Assembly: GCF_002161235.1 (NCBI RefSeq)
Contig: NZ_NFHE01000003.1
Location: 89,936-153,935 of the forward strand
DNA: 64,000 nucleotides
Direction: 5' to 3'
Source: Pseudoflavonifractor sp. An85
GTDB lineage: Bacteria > Bacillota > Clostridia > Oscillospirales > Oscillospiraceae
Shown: positions 31,736-40,596 of the stretch, piece by piece
Layout: each line of letters starts with the position of its first letter
Numbering within the stretch: position 1 is the first letter of the stretch
Position numbers and translations under genes: made by a program
The notes under the pieces: model-generated
Database searches by the model: none
What the model saw: only the letters and a program-made list of their open reading frames with translations
What the model was told of the DNA's origin: nothing

Positions 31736-32965
31736 ATGGCAGATGCAATTCCCCGATTGCTGCTGAAGGCAGAAGATAAAAATTTTTGGTCTGTGATCCT
31801 GCACCATGCCGACGGCAAGACAACCACACTTCCCTGCGCAACTCCCGCTGAGCATCTCATTGCCGCTTCCGAGATTGATTACCGCCCATACCGCCGGGAG
31901 ATCCAAACGCTGCGGGAGCAGCATTCCTTCTTTGAATCATGTTTCGAGGTATCCCTGGACGACTTTGAAGACTTTGTTGCCGAGGCGCTTCTGCTGCCCA
32001 GTATGCTCCAAGAGATTGATCCGGTGGGGTACTTTGTTCTGGCGCAACTCCTGGACCAATCCCTGCGGCAAGAGGATGACGGCAGTGCATCCTTCCTTCT
32101 CCGTGCTGCAAACCAGCTGCTTCAGATTTTGGAGGAGCCTGTTCGGGCCCAGGTGTACTTACGCAATGTATTGGAGATTGCCTGTGACGGCATGGAGCGA
32201 GCCACGCAGCAGGAACGATTCCAGAGGCTGATTGGAACCTATCCGGAACTGCAGTCCCTATGTGATCCTGCCCTGCTTCCGGATGGGCCAAGCAAAGGGC
32301 AGGTCTATTCCGCCAATTCCCTCATTTCTCTGCTGGGGCTGGAGCTTGCCCTGTACTTTCAGCAGGACAAGCAGCGCATTGCCCGCTGTGATTACTGCTG
32401 GCTCTACTTCATTCCCAAGACCAGAAAGGAAACCCACTACTGTGACCGGAAGACAGATGGCTTCCCCTGCAAGCAAAGAGGTTCCCGCTTCAAGCGCAAC
32501 CTAGATGCAGAGCAGGACGAGGCTTTGCTGGCCTGCAAACGGCTGCGGGATCGGATGTACGCCCGTATGCTACGCTACACCATAGCCCTTCCCGAAAACC
32601 GGCAGGACCTGATTTGCGTGGACTACATGGAATATGATGCCTGGAGCGAGAATGCCCGTCTGGCTCGAATGGAATATCTGGACGGAAAGTTGACTGGGGA
32701 GGAATTTCTCCGGAAGATCGACACCATGCATGATCTGGAAGACTACACTGTGGATGAAGTGCAGGCTCCACCGGCGAATACCCCCTGGCAGCGGATGGTG
32801 GCCGGGGACATGGGCTTTGACCCGGAGACGCACTATCCGGAAGCAGTCATGCAGTTGGATTTGGGGACGGACGATCCCCAATGGCAGACCTGTTCGGCAG
32901 ATGATCTACGGCGGCGGGACCAGGAGGGACACCAGAGTCTCCGGGAGAAATACGCAACGAAATAA
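31736..32965 (+). CDS. DUF6076-family protein with four-cysteine knuckle
   Basis: A 409-residue protein; the amino-terminal 200 residues are helical, then a zinc-knuckle-like RIARCDYCWLYFIPKTRKET followed by HYCDRKTDGFPC, and a helical acidic carboxy terminus. DUF6076 proteins are common single genes in integrative elements of Clostridia and resemble CGNR zinc-finger proteins; function is unknown. ATG at 31736 with GGAGGCGG is preferred over an upstream GTG. A GC-rich hairpin at 32971-33005 follows the stop. Confidence 0.75.
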   Translation: MADAIPRLLLKAEDKNFWSVILHHADGKTTTLPCATPAEHLIAASEIDYRPYRREIQTLREQHSFFESCFEVSLDDFEDFVAEALLLPSMLQEIDPVGYFVLAQLLDQSLRQEDDGSASFLLRAANQLLQILEEPVRAQVYLRNVLEIACDGMERATQQERFQRLIGTYPELQSLCDPALLPDGPSKGQVYSANSLISLLGLELALYFQQDKQRIARCDYCWLYFIPKTRKETHYCDRKTDGFPCKQRGSRFKRNLDAEQDEALLACKRLRDRMYARMLRYTIALPENRQDLICVDYMEYDAWSENARLARMEYLDGKLTGEEFLRKIDTMHDLEDYTVDEVQAPPANTPWQRMVAGDMGFDPETHYPEAVMQLDLGTDDPQWQTCSADDLRRRDQEGHQSLREKYATK

Positions 32966-33030
32966 CATGAGCCGAGGGGCGCTTCTGGATGAAGCACCCC
33001 TCGGCTGTATTCTTTGTATATAGCGATGTA
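32930..33030 (+). repeat. Junction repeat, copy A (3' end of the DUF6076 gene with its terminator)
   Basis: Begins CACCAGAGTCT in the last codons of the DUF6076 gene, includes a GCCGAGGGG hairpin (32971-33005) and ends GGCTGTATTCTTTG and TATAGCGATGTA. About 100 bases align, with scattered differences, to 33784-33885, so the acetyltransferase gene is bracketed by direct copies. Confidence 0.65.
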
Positions 33031-33038
33031 TCCTTTGC

Positions 33039-33067
33039 ATGACAGCTTGGAATTGGTGTGTTACAAT
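33039..33067 (+). promoter_or_regulatory. Promoter of the acetyltransferase cassette
   Basis: ATGACA (33039-33044), 17-bp spacer, TACAAT (33062-33067) with a TG two bases before it. Confidence 0.5.
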
Positions 33068-33097
33068 ATCATCAAATCAAGGGCACAAGAAACGGCT

Positions 33098-33205
33098 ATG
33101 ACCGCTTTCGCTCATGCTCTCCATGACTGCAAGCGCATCCCAGGCGAAGATACCGCAGCTGGTGAAGCGAATGCCTTGATGAAAGATGCAACGGTGAAAA
33201 GCTGA
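33098..33205 (+). CDS. Possible 35-residue peptide or gene remnant
   Basis: A short frame (TAFAHALHDCKRIPGEDTAA...) ending just before the acetyltransferase gene; residue composition is protein-like, but no clear ribosome-binding site is present. It could be a leader peptide or the end of a lost gene. Confidence 0.25.
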   Translation: MTAFAHALHDCKRIPGEDTAAGEANALMKDATVKS

Positions 33206-33222
33206 ACTTGACGGAGGACATT

Positions 33223-33738
33223 ATGAAGATAAATGACATTGAAACTTCAAGGCTTGTATTAAGAGGATTTACAAAGGACGATGCCTTGTGGGCATATGGT
33301 ATCTGGAATAATCCAGAGATGGGACAGTATTTGCCAGATGAGGCAAAAGAAGAAATAGATGATGAATATTTGAAGATGTTAGAAGGCTTAGGTGAGGATG
33401 AGGAATGCTGTTACTTGATTCCTGTTTTTAAGGATTCCTTAGAGCGGGTAGGGACGTGCAGTTTCATAATAAGTGATGACAAGAAAGTATACGACATTGC
33501 CTATTGCGTACATAAGAATTTTTGGTGTCAAGGCTACGCAACTGAAATCGCCCAGGGAATGATAGATTATGCTCGTCGTCAAGGGGCCAAGAAAGTAACC
33601 ATTTATGTGGCTCAGGAAAATGCCGCTTCCAATCGTGTTGCCCAGAAATGTGGCGGAAAAATTATCAGTGAGAGAACATATAAGAAAAAGGGAACAGATA
33701 AAATCATGAAAGATTATAAATACGAAATTGTATTGTAA
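33223..33738 (+). CDS. RimJ/RimL-type GNAT acetyltransferase
   Basis: A 171-residue GNAT protein: IETSRLVLRGFTKDDALWAY is the typical RimJ/RimL start, CVHKNFWCQGYATEIAQG the acetyl-CoA loop (Q-G-x-A form), and ENAASNRVAQKCGGKII motif B. Family members acetylate ribosomal-protein amino termini or small molecules such as antibiotics; substrate unknown. ATG at 33223 follows GGAGGAC. Codon use is much more AT-rich than neighbours, and the gene is bracketed by the two copies of the DUF6076 tail, so it is a recent insert. Confidence 0.85.
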   Translation: MKINDIETSRLVLRGFTKDDALWAYGIWNNPEMGQYLPDEAKEEIDDEYLKMLEGLGEDEECCYLIPVFKDSLERVGTCSFIISDDKKVYDIAYCVHKNFWCQGYATEIAQGMIDYARRQGAKKVTIYVAQENAASNRVAQKCGGKIISERTYKKKGTDKIMKDYKYEIVL

Positions 33739-33783
33739 AGTATTTCATAAGCAGAAGGTCTTCGGCACCAAGATCACGCAGGC

Positions 33784-33896
33784 CACCAGAGTCTGCGGAA
33801 AAAATACAGGAAGAAATAAAATGAGCCGGAGGGCACTTCACATAGAAGCGCCCTCCGGCTGTATTCTTTGTTTAGGCGATATAAATTTTGTACTGC
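33784..33896 (+). repeat. Junction repeat, copy B
   Basis: Starts as a copy of the DUF6076 tail (CACCAGAGTCT), has hairpin GCCGGAGGGC (33825-33859), then GGCTGTATTCTTTGTTTAGG, CGATA and TAAATTTTGTACTGC. The last part recurs at 40545-40579, so B shares its left half with A and its right half with C, and the DdmDE block lies exactly between B and C. Confidence 0.65.
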
Positions 33897-33900
33897 TTGT

Positions 33901-35940
33901 CTACTGTGCTTTCCACTCATGCAAATATTTGAAAGGAAAAGGAATGACAGGCCATCCGCTCGCACGCACGAAATCAACCTCAAGCAGAGGAAGATAATGT
34001 TGGAATTGCAATGTTGGGCCAGTGGAGCAGACCCTTCGGATTCTGCATGCATGAGGTAGCGTTCGGTTCAAGGAACTTCCAAGATATCCAGAATAGTAGT
34101 ATTGGGCACCATCTTTACAAAAATGGCGAATTCCTAACACCCCGCCGAAAAGGGCTTCTTTATTTCGAGCGCTTTTGAGGGTATTTCCAATTAAAACTCC
34201 GGTTTCCTCAAAAATAAATCGGTTGATCTGCTTGCCCAGATTACTCCTCAAATTGAGAATATGCCGCAATTCTTTTCTGCTAACTTGCATACCATGCTGG
34301 TTGATTTCATCCAGAATCATTTGGCACCGCACGCTCTCATTGCCAGACAAGCTATCAGCGTATTTCTGTACTGTTTCTACAAGCGGCTTGGCCGGAACTT
34401 GTTCATCATCTCGCGTCGCGCTAAGAACCTGTTCGAGGTCTTGCATATTGGGAAGAGTATAACGGTCAGTGTCGTAAATGATATGAATGTTATTTTCCTC
34501 TTCATAGACAAGACCTTTGATCGTAGGATTGAACTTTCCATGGGGTGTTTCAAACGCCGCGGAAATTTTCTCTCGTTCTGAATTATCTTCCCAGAAAGAT
34601 TGCTGCCACGATTCAAAATATAGTTCTCCGCCCGGCTGTATGCGGAGCATATCATAACAGATCGGTTCGCTTTTGTCCTTATAATCCGAAGATGCCATAA
34701 CAAATGTAACCGGTCTATTGACTCCAAGCTTGGCCCAATCATAGCAGCTCATCTGCCGTCGGCTTATATCGATCTTAATAGCAAGTTCCTGGATGACTTT
34801 TAGCAATTTGTGGTCTTCTTTTTCTTTCGTTCTACGCGCATTCATGCCTGTTAGCTGAAAATCTTCGACCGTAATATGCTGTACAACGCAATGCTTTGGC
34901 GCTTTTAAATATTCATCATCTTCGGGATGATCTTCATAAAACAAAGGATGGTGTATGATCCGAAGCAGTGCATCGCCCTTTTCTGGAGTTCCCTCCATAA
35001 ATGTAACCTCACTATATTGCGCCAGCTCATAACGCAGCATGGAGATTAACGTGCGAGATTGCTCGTTTCGTACAGTATCCTCCAAATATAGGGGTGTCTC
35101 TCTCAAGCGATTTCTGATTCCTGTCATACTATCGACCGAGCCACATACTCCCAGATGGGTACTTTCATCGAGCGAAACCATTGTCAACGATAGATATGGA
35201 GATAGCGATTTTCGCACATCTCGCAAAAACTGATGTAAAATTCCAACTTTACAATTTTGATAATCAGTCAACGAACCAAATTCCAAAAAAGGTATGGTAT
35301 TTTTCCGCCTTTGGTTAAGCGCTCCAATTACAAAGCGGTCTGTACTGTTACCAGGATCATCTCGCAATGCCCGCCGCAGTATGTAGCATTCAGGATCAAA
35401 TAGATACTGAGGTTTATTTTTACTGCCTTGTTTGAGTCGGGCATTGCTAAAGGTTTTAACATCCAGCTTAACACAACAGTCTTTTGTAAATGAAATTTGG
35501 AGTGTCCAAAAACTGGCCAATACTTCTTTGCGGTAATTGACCCAGCTGGGTTGCATGTAATACAGATTTCCAGTCACATTATGATATAGTTCACCGTTTG
35601 CCTGGATACTAGGAAGCGCATTACACAGTAATTGAGCCAAAAGGTGTTTTTTCGTTTCGGCCATCTCCTGCGCTGAGATTTCCTGTACTCGTACATTATC
35701 TTCACAGCATTCCAGCACCTGCTTGAGCGAGTGTTGCTCAACAGAAGCGCGATGATATAAGATATAGCAACTTGGCCCCCTTTCATACACGACGGCCAAT
35801 GCCTTGCACTCCTGTAGGGCAACATCTGGAACCCTACTTTTCCAGTAATTGCCCTGATCTCGCCTTGCTTCAAAAATTGAAAAATCCTTTGCAATTGCTT
35901 CAAAATCAAAATCAATCTCCATTTGGTTGGTGTGGATCAC
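33901..35940 (-). CDS. ddmE: DdmE-like prokaryotic Argonaute-type protein
   Basis: A 679-residue protein close in size to DdmE of Vibrio cholerae (about 690 residues), an Argonaute-like subunit that uses a short DNA guide to find plasmid DNA and recruits DdmD. Argonaute-like signals: FWTLQISFTKDCCVKLDVKT in an N-domain-like region, LLRIIHHPLFYEDHPEDDEY near the middle (MID-like), and a PIWI-like end with FPFKYLHEWKA. I could not place a catalytic Asp-Glu-Asp tetrad, as expected for DdmE, which lacks slicing activity. GTG at 35940 with AAGGAGG; it overlaps the ddmD stop by four bases. Identity rests on size, partner and order; a pPIWI-RE-type protein is the main alternative. Confidence 0.6.
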   Translation of the reverse strand: MIHTNQMEIDFDFEAIAKDFSIFEARRDQGNYWKSRVPDVALQECKALAVVYERGPSCYILYHRASVEQHSLKQVLECCEDNVRVQEISAQEMAETKKHLLAQLLCNALPSIQANGELYHNVTGNLYYMQPSWVNYRKEVLASFWTLQISFTKDCCVKLDVKTFSNARLKQGSKNKPQYLFDPECYILRRALRDDPGNSTDRFVIGALNQRRKNTIPFLEFGSLTDYQNCKVGILHQFLRDVRKSLSPYLSLTMVSLDESTHLGVCGSVDSMTGIRNRLRETPLYLEDTVRNEQSRTLISMLRYELAQYSEVTFMEGTPEKGDALLRIIHHPLFYEDHPEDDEYLKAPKHCVVQHITVEDFQLTGMNARRTKEKEDHKLLKVIQELAIKIDISRRQMSCYDWAKLGVNRPVTFVMASSDYKDKSEPICYDMLRIQPGGELYFESWQQSFWEDNSEREKISAAFETPHGKFNPTIKGLVYEEENNIHIIYDTDRYTLPNMQDLEQVLSATRDDEQVPAKPLVETVQKYADSLSGNESVRCQMILDEINQHGMQVSRKELRHILNLRSNLGKQINRFIFEETGVLIGNTLKSARNKEALFGGVLGIRHFCKDGAQYYYSGYLGSSLNRTLPHACRIRRVCSTGPTLQFQHYLPLLEVDFVRASGWPVIPFPFKYLHEWKAQ

Positions 35941-38900
35941 AAGAGAAACCTCCTTATATAATTCAGCGCGGATTGGTCAACTTGGCCGGTAGGAAGAAGT
36001 ATTCCTGGCACTTCAATAAGACGCCCGTCATTGCTACATGAGGGCCTCGACACGCCATTCGAGAATAGGTTTACAACGAATGCTCTTTTTCCGCCTACTG
36101 CATCCATTTTTTTTAGGACTTTTTCCCGCATTGGTCTTTCCTCTACCTGCATATTCCATTTCCAATGCTTAAAATCAAAGAAAAGATCTCCGTCAGCGCC
36201 AAAATCAAATGATTCAAATTTTTTCGGATCTCCGATTTCCTGTAGTGTAAGTCCAAGTTCCTTCTCTAAAATAAACTTGCCTGCCACTTCTCCCAAAGCG
36301 CCTTTATAAATATTCTGGAACAGAACCGGGCTCATAATATATGGATCAGTTCCAAACTCTGTAGCCCATCCATGATGGATAAAATGCTCCTTTAACCCTG
36401 GATACAACAGGATTTGCGCGAGGCGTGCGTCTTCCTCGCTTACGGTTGAAGGAGACAATCCCTCTGGGAGACTTGCCGTAAACTGCATTTTATCTTGGTC
36501 GAAAGAGAGAATAACTTCAGAAAAATCACCTTTTTGCGCGTAGAAATAGCAATGTCTATCCTGCGCCAACGGGATGTAGTAAGTTCGTATAATAGGATTT
36601 TCATTCAAGACATCAAGTCCAGCTCTGGGATATTGGAGGACTGTTTGACGTAGGCCTTTCCAAAGAGCCATGGTTTCTTCGGTCCAATCGACATTTAACA
36701 TCCGCAAAATGTATGCATTGCCTCTGGTGGCTTTGCGTTCCGCTTCATTATGGGTGTAATCGATGCAGGTTTCTCTATTGCCCAAATCAGTTCTCGCCTT
36801 CAGTAATGCCTCCATTTCAGGGCTTAAAATACGTCCATTTAGGCAGGCAAGATCCAAGTCATACAAAGTTTTCTCTGTGGTAAATAGATACACAGACGGA
36901 TTTTTCAAGAAAGTCCGCCCCATACGCCCCACCGCTTGGATTACATCTCGCGTAATCTGTCCGTGAACACTATTACTTTGTCGTAAGATACTTTGAGCAA
37001 ACGCATTTAACGGACGTCTTCCCGAAAAACGGCCGATACCATCTTTGAGTAGACGATTCAATGTGCGGTAGGAGATTTCATCATTTTCGTAGAGGCACTC
37101 TACCTGAAAGCAAAATTTCATCAATCCCTGCGCACTTAGGGGACCATCCTCATTTAGATTCACAACGGAATGCGTGACATCTCCCAAATATAGAGCATCA
37201 AAATCCTTTTTCTGGAATCTTGGATCTATTTCGTCATATTCAGCATTCAATGTGACAAGATTGCTTAAATCTTGGATCGGATACTGTAAATTCTGTCCTG
37301 CTCCAAGTGTCTGGTAGCTGGATAACACAAAGCGTTTGGCACCACCCTGTAGCTCTTGAAGTAAGTGGTCTTTGCTCTCCTCAAACTGATCACCACTGCG
37401 CAAGATGACCATTTCTCCAACAGTCTGTGGCGCATACACGCACTGCAAGTCTTTCAATGCGTCTCGTAGTAAATTTTCATCCATCGCTCGTTTCTCTGGC
37501 ACGGGCAATACTTGATTCAGGCAGAGAAACGCACGAATATCTGAGTGTGTCCAAAAAGCTTTCATCGCTTCCAATATATTGCAATACCGCTTCTGGACGT
37601 ATTCTTCGGCACCCAAAGCTGTAAAACGATGTATATATTTTTGCGCCAGCGTTTCTCGAGAGAAAATATCTCCTAGTCGTTCCGAAAGCACTAAGTGATC
37701 CTTGCCACGGTCTATCACCTGTAATTTGACTTGAATTTGGCCCTCTTTGTATGGCCTCCATAGTGTTTCCAGCCCTCTCTGAATGGAGGCCTTTGTTTCA
37801 TCAGAAAGTTCATGGTAATGCTCTTTTAGTTGTTCCTTTATGTATTTCAAATCATAATTTCCAAGGACAGTGGACACTGCTGCAGTTGCGGAAAGGCCAA
37901 CAACTTTCGCCTGGCAACACAAGTATAACAGAACATTTTCCGGCGTATTCCTCATTTGCAGATACTGAAAATAGGTTTGTGCTCGATGATGGTCATCGTC
38001 AATAAATTCAAAAAGACGAAATCCAGTTTCATAGAAGGACAAATCGGGAGCCATCACATCCTGTAGGGATCGCCCGCCTTTGCTGTCTGTGAGTTCTTCT
38101 GACATTAGGCGTGTTTGCTCTGACGTCAAATCAAACTGCCGGAAAATGCTTTCCGTTGCAGCGGCTATGGTATAGAGATCTTCCGCTTGTTGTCTGCCTG
38201 CGTTGACCAGCTTGGCATAAGACTCGGCCCACCCATATACATACCTTTGAAAACGCTGTAAAAACACATGGATTCTTCGTAAAAGATTTTGAAGTATAAT
38301 ACGCGGCTCATCTTGGTGCGCATAGTACTCGTCTTTTTCTTCGAAGTGAATCTGAACTTGAGCTTCTGTTTGATTACACACCGCACGTATGTGGGTGCGA
38401 TTCCCGTCCAAAACAGTATGGTAAGACGTGTCATGAAAGAGAAAGTTTCGTCCTTTGTCAATGGCCGTATCTACAGTTTTCATGCTGTAGTAGAGGGCAC
38501 CTTCCTGATAGATATCCTGCGCTTCTTTTAAGAGTCTTTCCCACGTCAGAGTACGGTCAGCCTCATAAGATTTTCTGACCGTCTCGAGTTCACGGGATAT
38601 TTGATGCGTAATAGCTCCCCGATAAACCTGCAAAAATAATTGTAGGTAATCCGCTCGCAGATCAAGTGCCCGATCAATCAGGCTATCTAAGATAACCGAC
38701 CGAGAAGCATCGAACTCATCGATACATACAATCTTGTTTTTCAGCATCCTCTCAGATAGACACTCAAAACTGGGCTCTACTACGGAAATATTGCGTGCCA
38801 TGAGCTTTTTCACAGATAACAGAAGCACCTTATATTCTGTCCAGAAAATAGATGGATAGAATTTTGCCATCCATTTGTATTTTTCTTTATTTCGAATTGC

Positions 38901-39410
38901 ATCCCGACGGGGTCCTGCCCCCCCTGGAAACGTCTTTTGGAGGTGCACTTCCAGTTCATGCCGAAAACGAGGTTCCAGCTTCTCACGAATCTGATTCCCA
39001 AGGTCCTTCGTTATCTCTTTTCCTGCTTCACCAAATTGTTCCTGATATCGTTTTTTCTTCTGGCAAGCAGATAAAAGTTCTAGGTACGCATCCGTCTGGA
39101 ACTCAGATGGAATTTTTTCTGTTAAAATAGCCTTCTCCACACTCGATGCAGCAGAGGATAGAACTAACACTTCTTTTTCAAATAGAGGAGCCCTGCCGTT
39201 CTTTTCGTAGAGATTCCGTAATTCATCTGCGGGCAGATTTTTAAGAAGATTTGTAACAAATAGAATCTGAGCGGATCCGCCTTTTGCGATATACTGATAA
39301 ATCGCCTGGATTGTTTCGTATGTCTTTCCGTATCCGGTAGGCGCTTCTGCTATTAACAGCCCACTGGATTCACAGGGATCTGAGAAGTATTTTTCAAGTT
39401 CATATCTCAT
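35937..39410 (-). CDS. ddmD: DdmD-like superfamily 2 helicase-nuclease
   Basis: An 1157-residue protein; Vibrio DdmD is about 1190. Helicase motifs: Walker A APTGYGKT at 23-30, motif II VCIDEFDAS near 231, motif III VVGLSATAAV near 506, motif VI QAVGRMGRT near 827. The carboxy terminus has a PD-(D/E)XK-like nuclease: GALGEVAGKFILEKELG, then FDFGADGDLFFDFKHW with Asp-x-Lys near 1080. DdmD unwinds and degrades plasmid DNA once directed by DdmE. ATG at 39410 has GGAGGTCACCC upstream. It is cotranslated with ddmE and preceded by a WYL regulator. DinG/Cas3-like helicases are the nearest alternatives. Confidence 0.7.
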   Translation of the reverse strand: MRYELEKYFSDPCESSGLLIAEAPTGYGKTYETIQAIYQYIAKGGSAQILFVTNLLKNLPADELRNLYEKNGRAPLFEKEVLVLSSAASSVEKAILTEKIPSEFQTDAYLELLSACQKKKRYQEQFGEAGKEITKDLGNQIREKLEPRFRHELEVHLQKTFPGGAGPRRDAIRNKEKYKWMAKFYPSIFWTEYKVLLLSVKKLMARNISVVEPSFECLSERMLKNKIVCIDEFDASRSVILDSLIDRALDLRADYLQLFLQVYRGAITHQISRELETVRKSYEADRTLTWERLLKEAQDIYQEGALYYSMKTVDTAIDKGRNFLFHDTSYHTVLDGNRTHIRAVCNQTEAQVQIHFEEKDEYYAHQDEPRIILQNLLRRIHVFLQRFQRYVYGWAESYAKLVNAGRQQAEDLYTIAAATESIFRQFDLTSEQTRLMSEELTDSKGGRSLQDVMAPDLSFYETGFRLFEFIDDDHHRAQTYFQYLQMRNTPENVLLYLCCQAKVVGLSATAAVSTVLGNYDLKYIKEQLKEHYHELSDETKASIQRGLETLWRPYKEGQIQVKLQVIDRGKDHLVLSERLGDIFSRETLAQKYIHRFTALGAEEYVQKRYCNILEAMKAFWTHSDIRAFLCLNQVLPVPEKRAMDENLLRDALKDLQCVYAPQTVGEMVILRSGDQFEESKDHLLQELQGGAKRFVLSSYQTLGAGQNLQYPIQDLSNLVTLNAEYDEIDPRFQKKDFDALYLGDVTHSVVNLNEDGPLSAQGLMKFCFQVECLYENDEISYRTLNRLLKDGIGRFSGRRPLNAFAQSILRQSNSVHGQITRDVIQAVGRMGRTFLKNPSVYLFTTEKTLYDLDLACLNGRILSPEMEALLKARTDLGNRETCIDYTHNEAERKATRGNAYILRMLNVDWTEETMALWKGLRQTVLQYPRAGLDVLNENPIIRTYYIPLAQDRHCYFYAQKGDFSEVILSFDQDKMQFTASLPEGLSPSTVSEEDARLAQILLYPGLKEHFIHHGWATEFGTDPYIMSPVLFQNIYKGALGEVAGKFILEKELGLTLQEIGDPKKFESFDFGADGDLFFDFKHWKWNMQVEERPMREKVLKKMDAVGGKRAFVVNLFSNGVSRPSCSNDGRLIEVPGILLPTGQVDQSALNYIRRFLL

Positions 39411-39455
39411 GGGTGACCTCCGAATTTATAATGACTCTATTTTAAGAATAACAAA

Positions 39456-39482
39456 TTAGTTTTTTGTAATATAAAAAACTAA
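39456..39482 (-). promoter_or_regulatory. Palindromic operator candidate before ddmD
   Basis: TTAGTTTTTT and AAAAAACTAA form a perfect 10-bp inverted repeat around 7 bases, in an AT-rich gap between WYL and ddmD. TTGTTA-like and TATAAA-like boxes lie just downstream, though the -10 would be close to the ribosome-binding site. A likely WYL-protein site. Confidence 0.55.
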
Positions 39483-39511
39483 GAAAAAGCTACCGCCTTA
39501 TTTGCGGTAGC
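39481..39511 (-). terminator. Terminator overlapping the WYL stop codon
   Basis: Minus strand GCTACCGC-AAATAAG-GCGGTAGC followed by TTTTTCTT. It would split WYL from ddmDE so that the latter needs its own promoter. Confidence 0.75.
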
Positions 39512-40493
39512 TTGCGATGATATTTTGTAGTAGCTGATCAATACGATTGCGCACTGAAGGGGGCGCTAACACCTCTATTTTATTTGTTTGCCGGAGCACC
39601 CATCGATCAAAGCCGCCAGATAGTTCTACTTCAGCAGAGAATACAATCCACTCCTGTCGTTCATCATCCGGATGGCATATAATATGAGTTCCAAATGTTT
39701 CAAATACCATATCAAGAAGATCCTGATGAATCCTAAATGTAACAATCCGTTTTTCTTTGGCAGAGAACATATCAAATTGACCATAGCTAAATTCAAGTCT
39801 GTTGACTGGCTTCCAATCCCCACTATCAAAGGCAACATTTCTCATTCGGTCAATGCGGTAATTTCTTTGCTGATCATCTTCGTCGTGTTCTGGATTTATG
39901 GCCACCAAATAATAATGTTCCTGCTCCCATACAACTTGAATAGGGCGAATATGACGATAAGTTTTTCTGATCTGTTGTCGCCCTGCTATATCAAATCTTG
40001 AATAATCAAAGTACAAGCACTTTTGTTCGTCAATTGCTCGGTAGATTACCTGAAGTGTCTGTGGGAGCAGTTCATTTTGCATTAAACATGGTCGTACTCG
40101 GACACGCTGCTTCAATTGCTGCACTTCGCTCCGGGAAAGAAACCCTTCCAGTTGAGATATAAGCGAGTTCTTCTGAGTCTGGCTTAAAAATCGGCTAATA
40201 GAGATTGAATCAAATATCATTCGTGCCTCATTCAAGCCAAAAGTAGGGCGGTACAGTTTATATTTTCGTTGATTATGAGGGCCAGACTCATACTTTAGTT
40301 CAAATGCCACAAGTTTCTCATCACTGAGCGCCTGTAGAACAGAGATATCTTCACGAACCCGCTGTTCAGAGCATTTTTCTTCTGGGTACCTTTCAAATAG
40401 GATTCGGCAAATTTCTTGTAATGTTAGCCCGTTTGATATATTTGTTTCCGTTTCTAAAATCGAAAGAATATGTAGTAGTCTGGCGCGACTCAT
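39498..40493 (-). CDS. WYL-domain transcriptional regulator of the defence module
   Basis: A 331-residue regulator: winged helix (TLQEICRILFERYPEEKCSEQ, RVREDISVLQ), WYL domain (YRAIDEQKCLYFDYSRFDIA, HIRPIQVVWEQEHYYLVAIN) and a WCX-like end. Proteins of this layout (BrxR, CapW) repress BREX, CBASS and other defence operons and release them during infection or DNA damage. ATG at 40493 follows GGAGGGA. Its tail overlaps a terminator, and a perfect palindrome lies between it and ddmD, fitting local control. Confidence 0.85.
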   Translation of the reverse strand: MSRARLLHILSILETETNISNGLTLQEICRILFERYPEEKCSEQRVREDISVLQALSDEKLVAFELKYESGPHNQRKYKLYRPTFGLNEARMIFDSISISRFLSQTQKNSLISQLEGFLSRSEVQQLKQRVRVRPCLMQNELLPQTLQVIYRAIDEQKCLYFDYSRFDIAGRQQIRKTYRHIRPIQVVWEQEHYYLVAINPEHDEDDQQRNYRIDRMRNVAFDSGDWKPVNRLEFSYGQFDMFSAKEKRIVTFRIHQDLLDMVFETFGTHIICHPDDERQEWIVFSAEVELSGGFDRWVLRQTNKIEVLAPPSVRNRIDQLLQNIIASYRK

Positions 40494-40544
40494 ATGATCC
40501 CTCCACAGTTTACACTCTGAGCAGCCTGAGCTTCCGCCTTGCTT

Positions 40545-40579
40545 TTTCTTTGTTTATGGCGATGTAAATTTTGTACTGC
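40545..40579 (+). repeat. Junction repeat, copy C
   Basis: TTTCTTTGTTTATGGC then GATG and TAAATTTTGTACTGC: all but two or three positions equal 33862-33896 (copy B). It lies between the WYL gene and the next operon's last gene. Confidence 0.65.
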
Positions 40580-40596
40580 CTCCAGATTTCGTTTTC

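Noticed and set aside
33784..40579. CRISPR array or cas locus around the Cas3-like helicase
   Set aside because: Repeats B and C are only two copies far apart and no cas genes are present; helicase and Argonaute-like partner fit DdmDE better.
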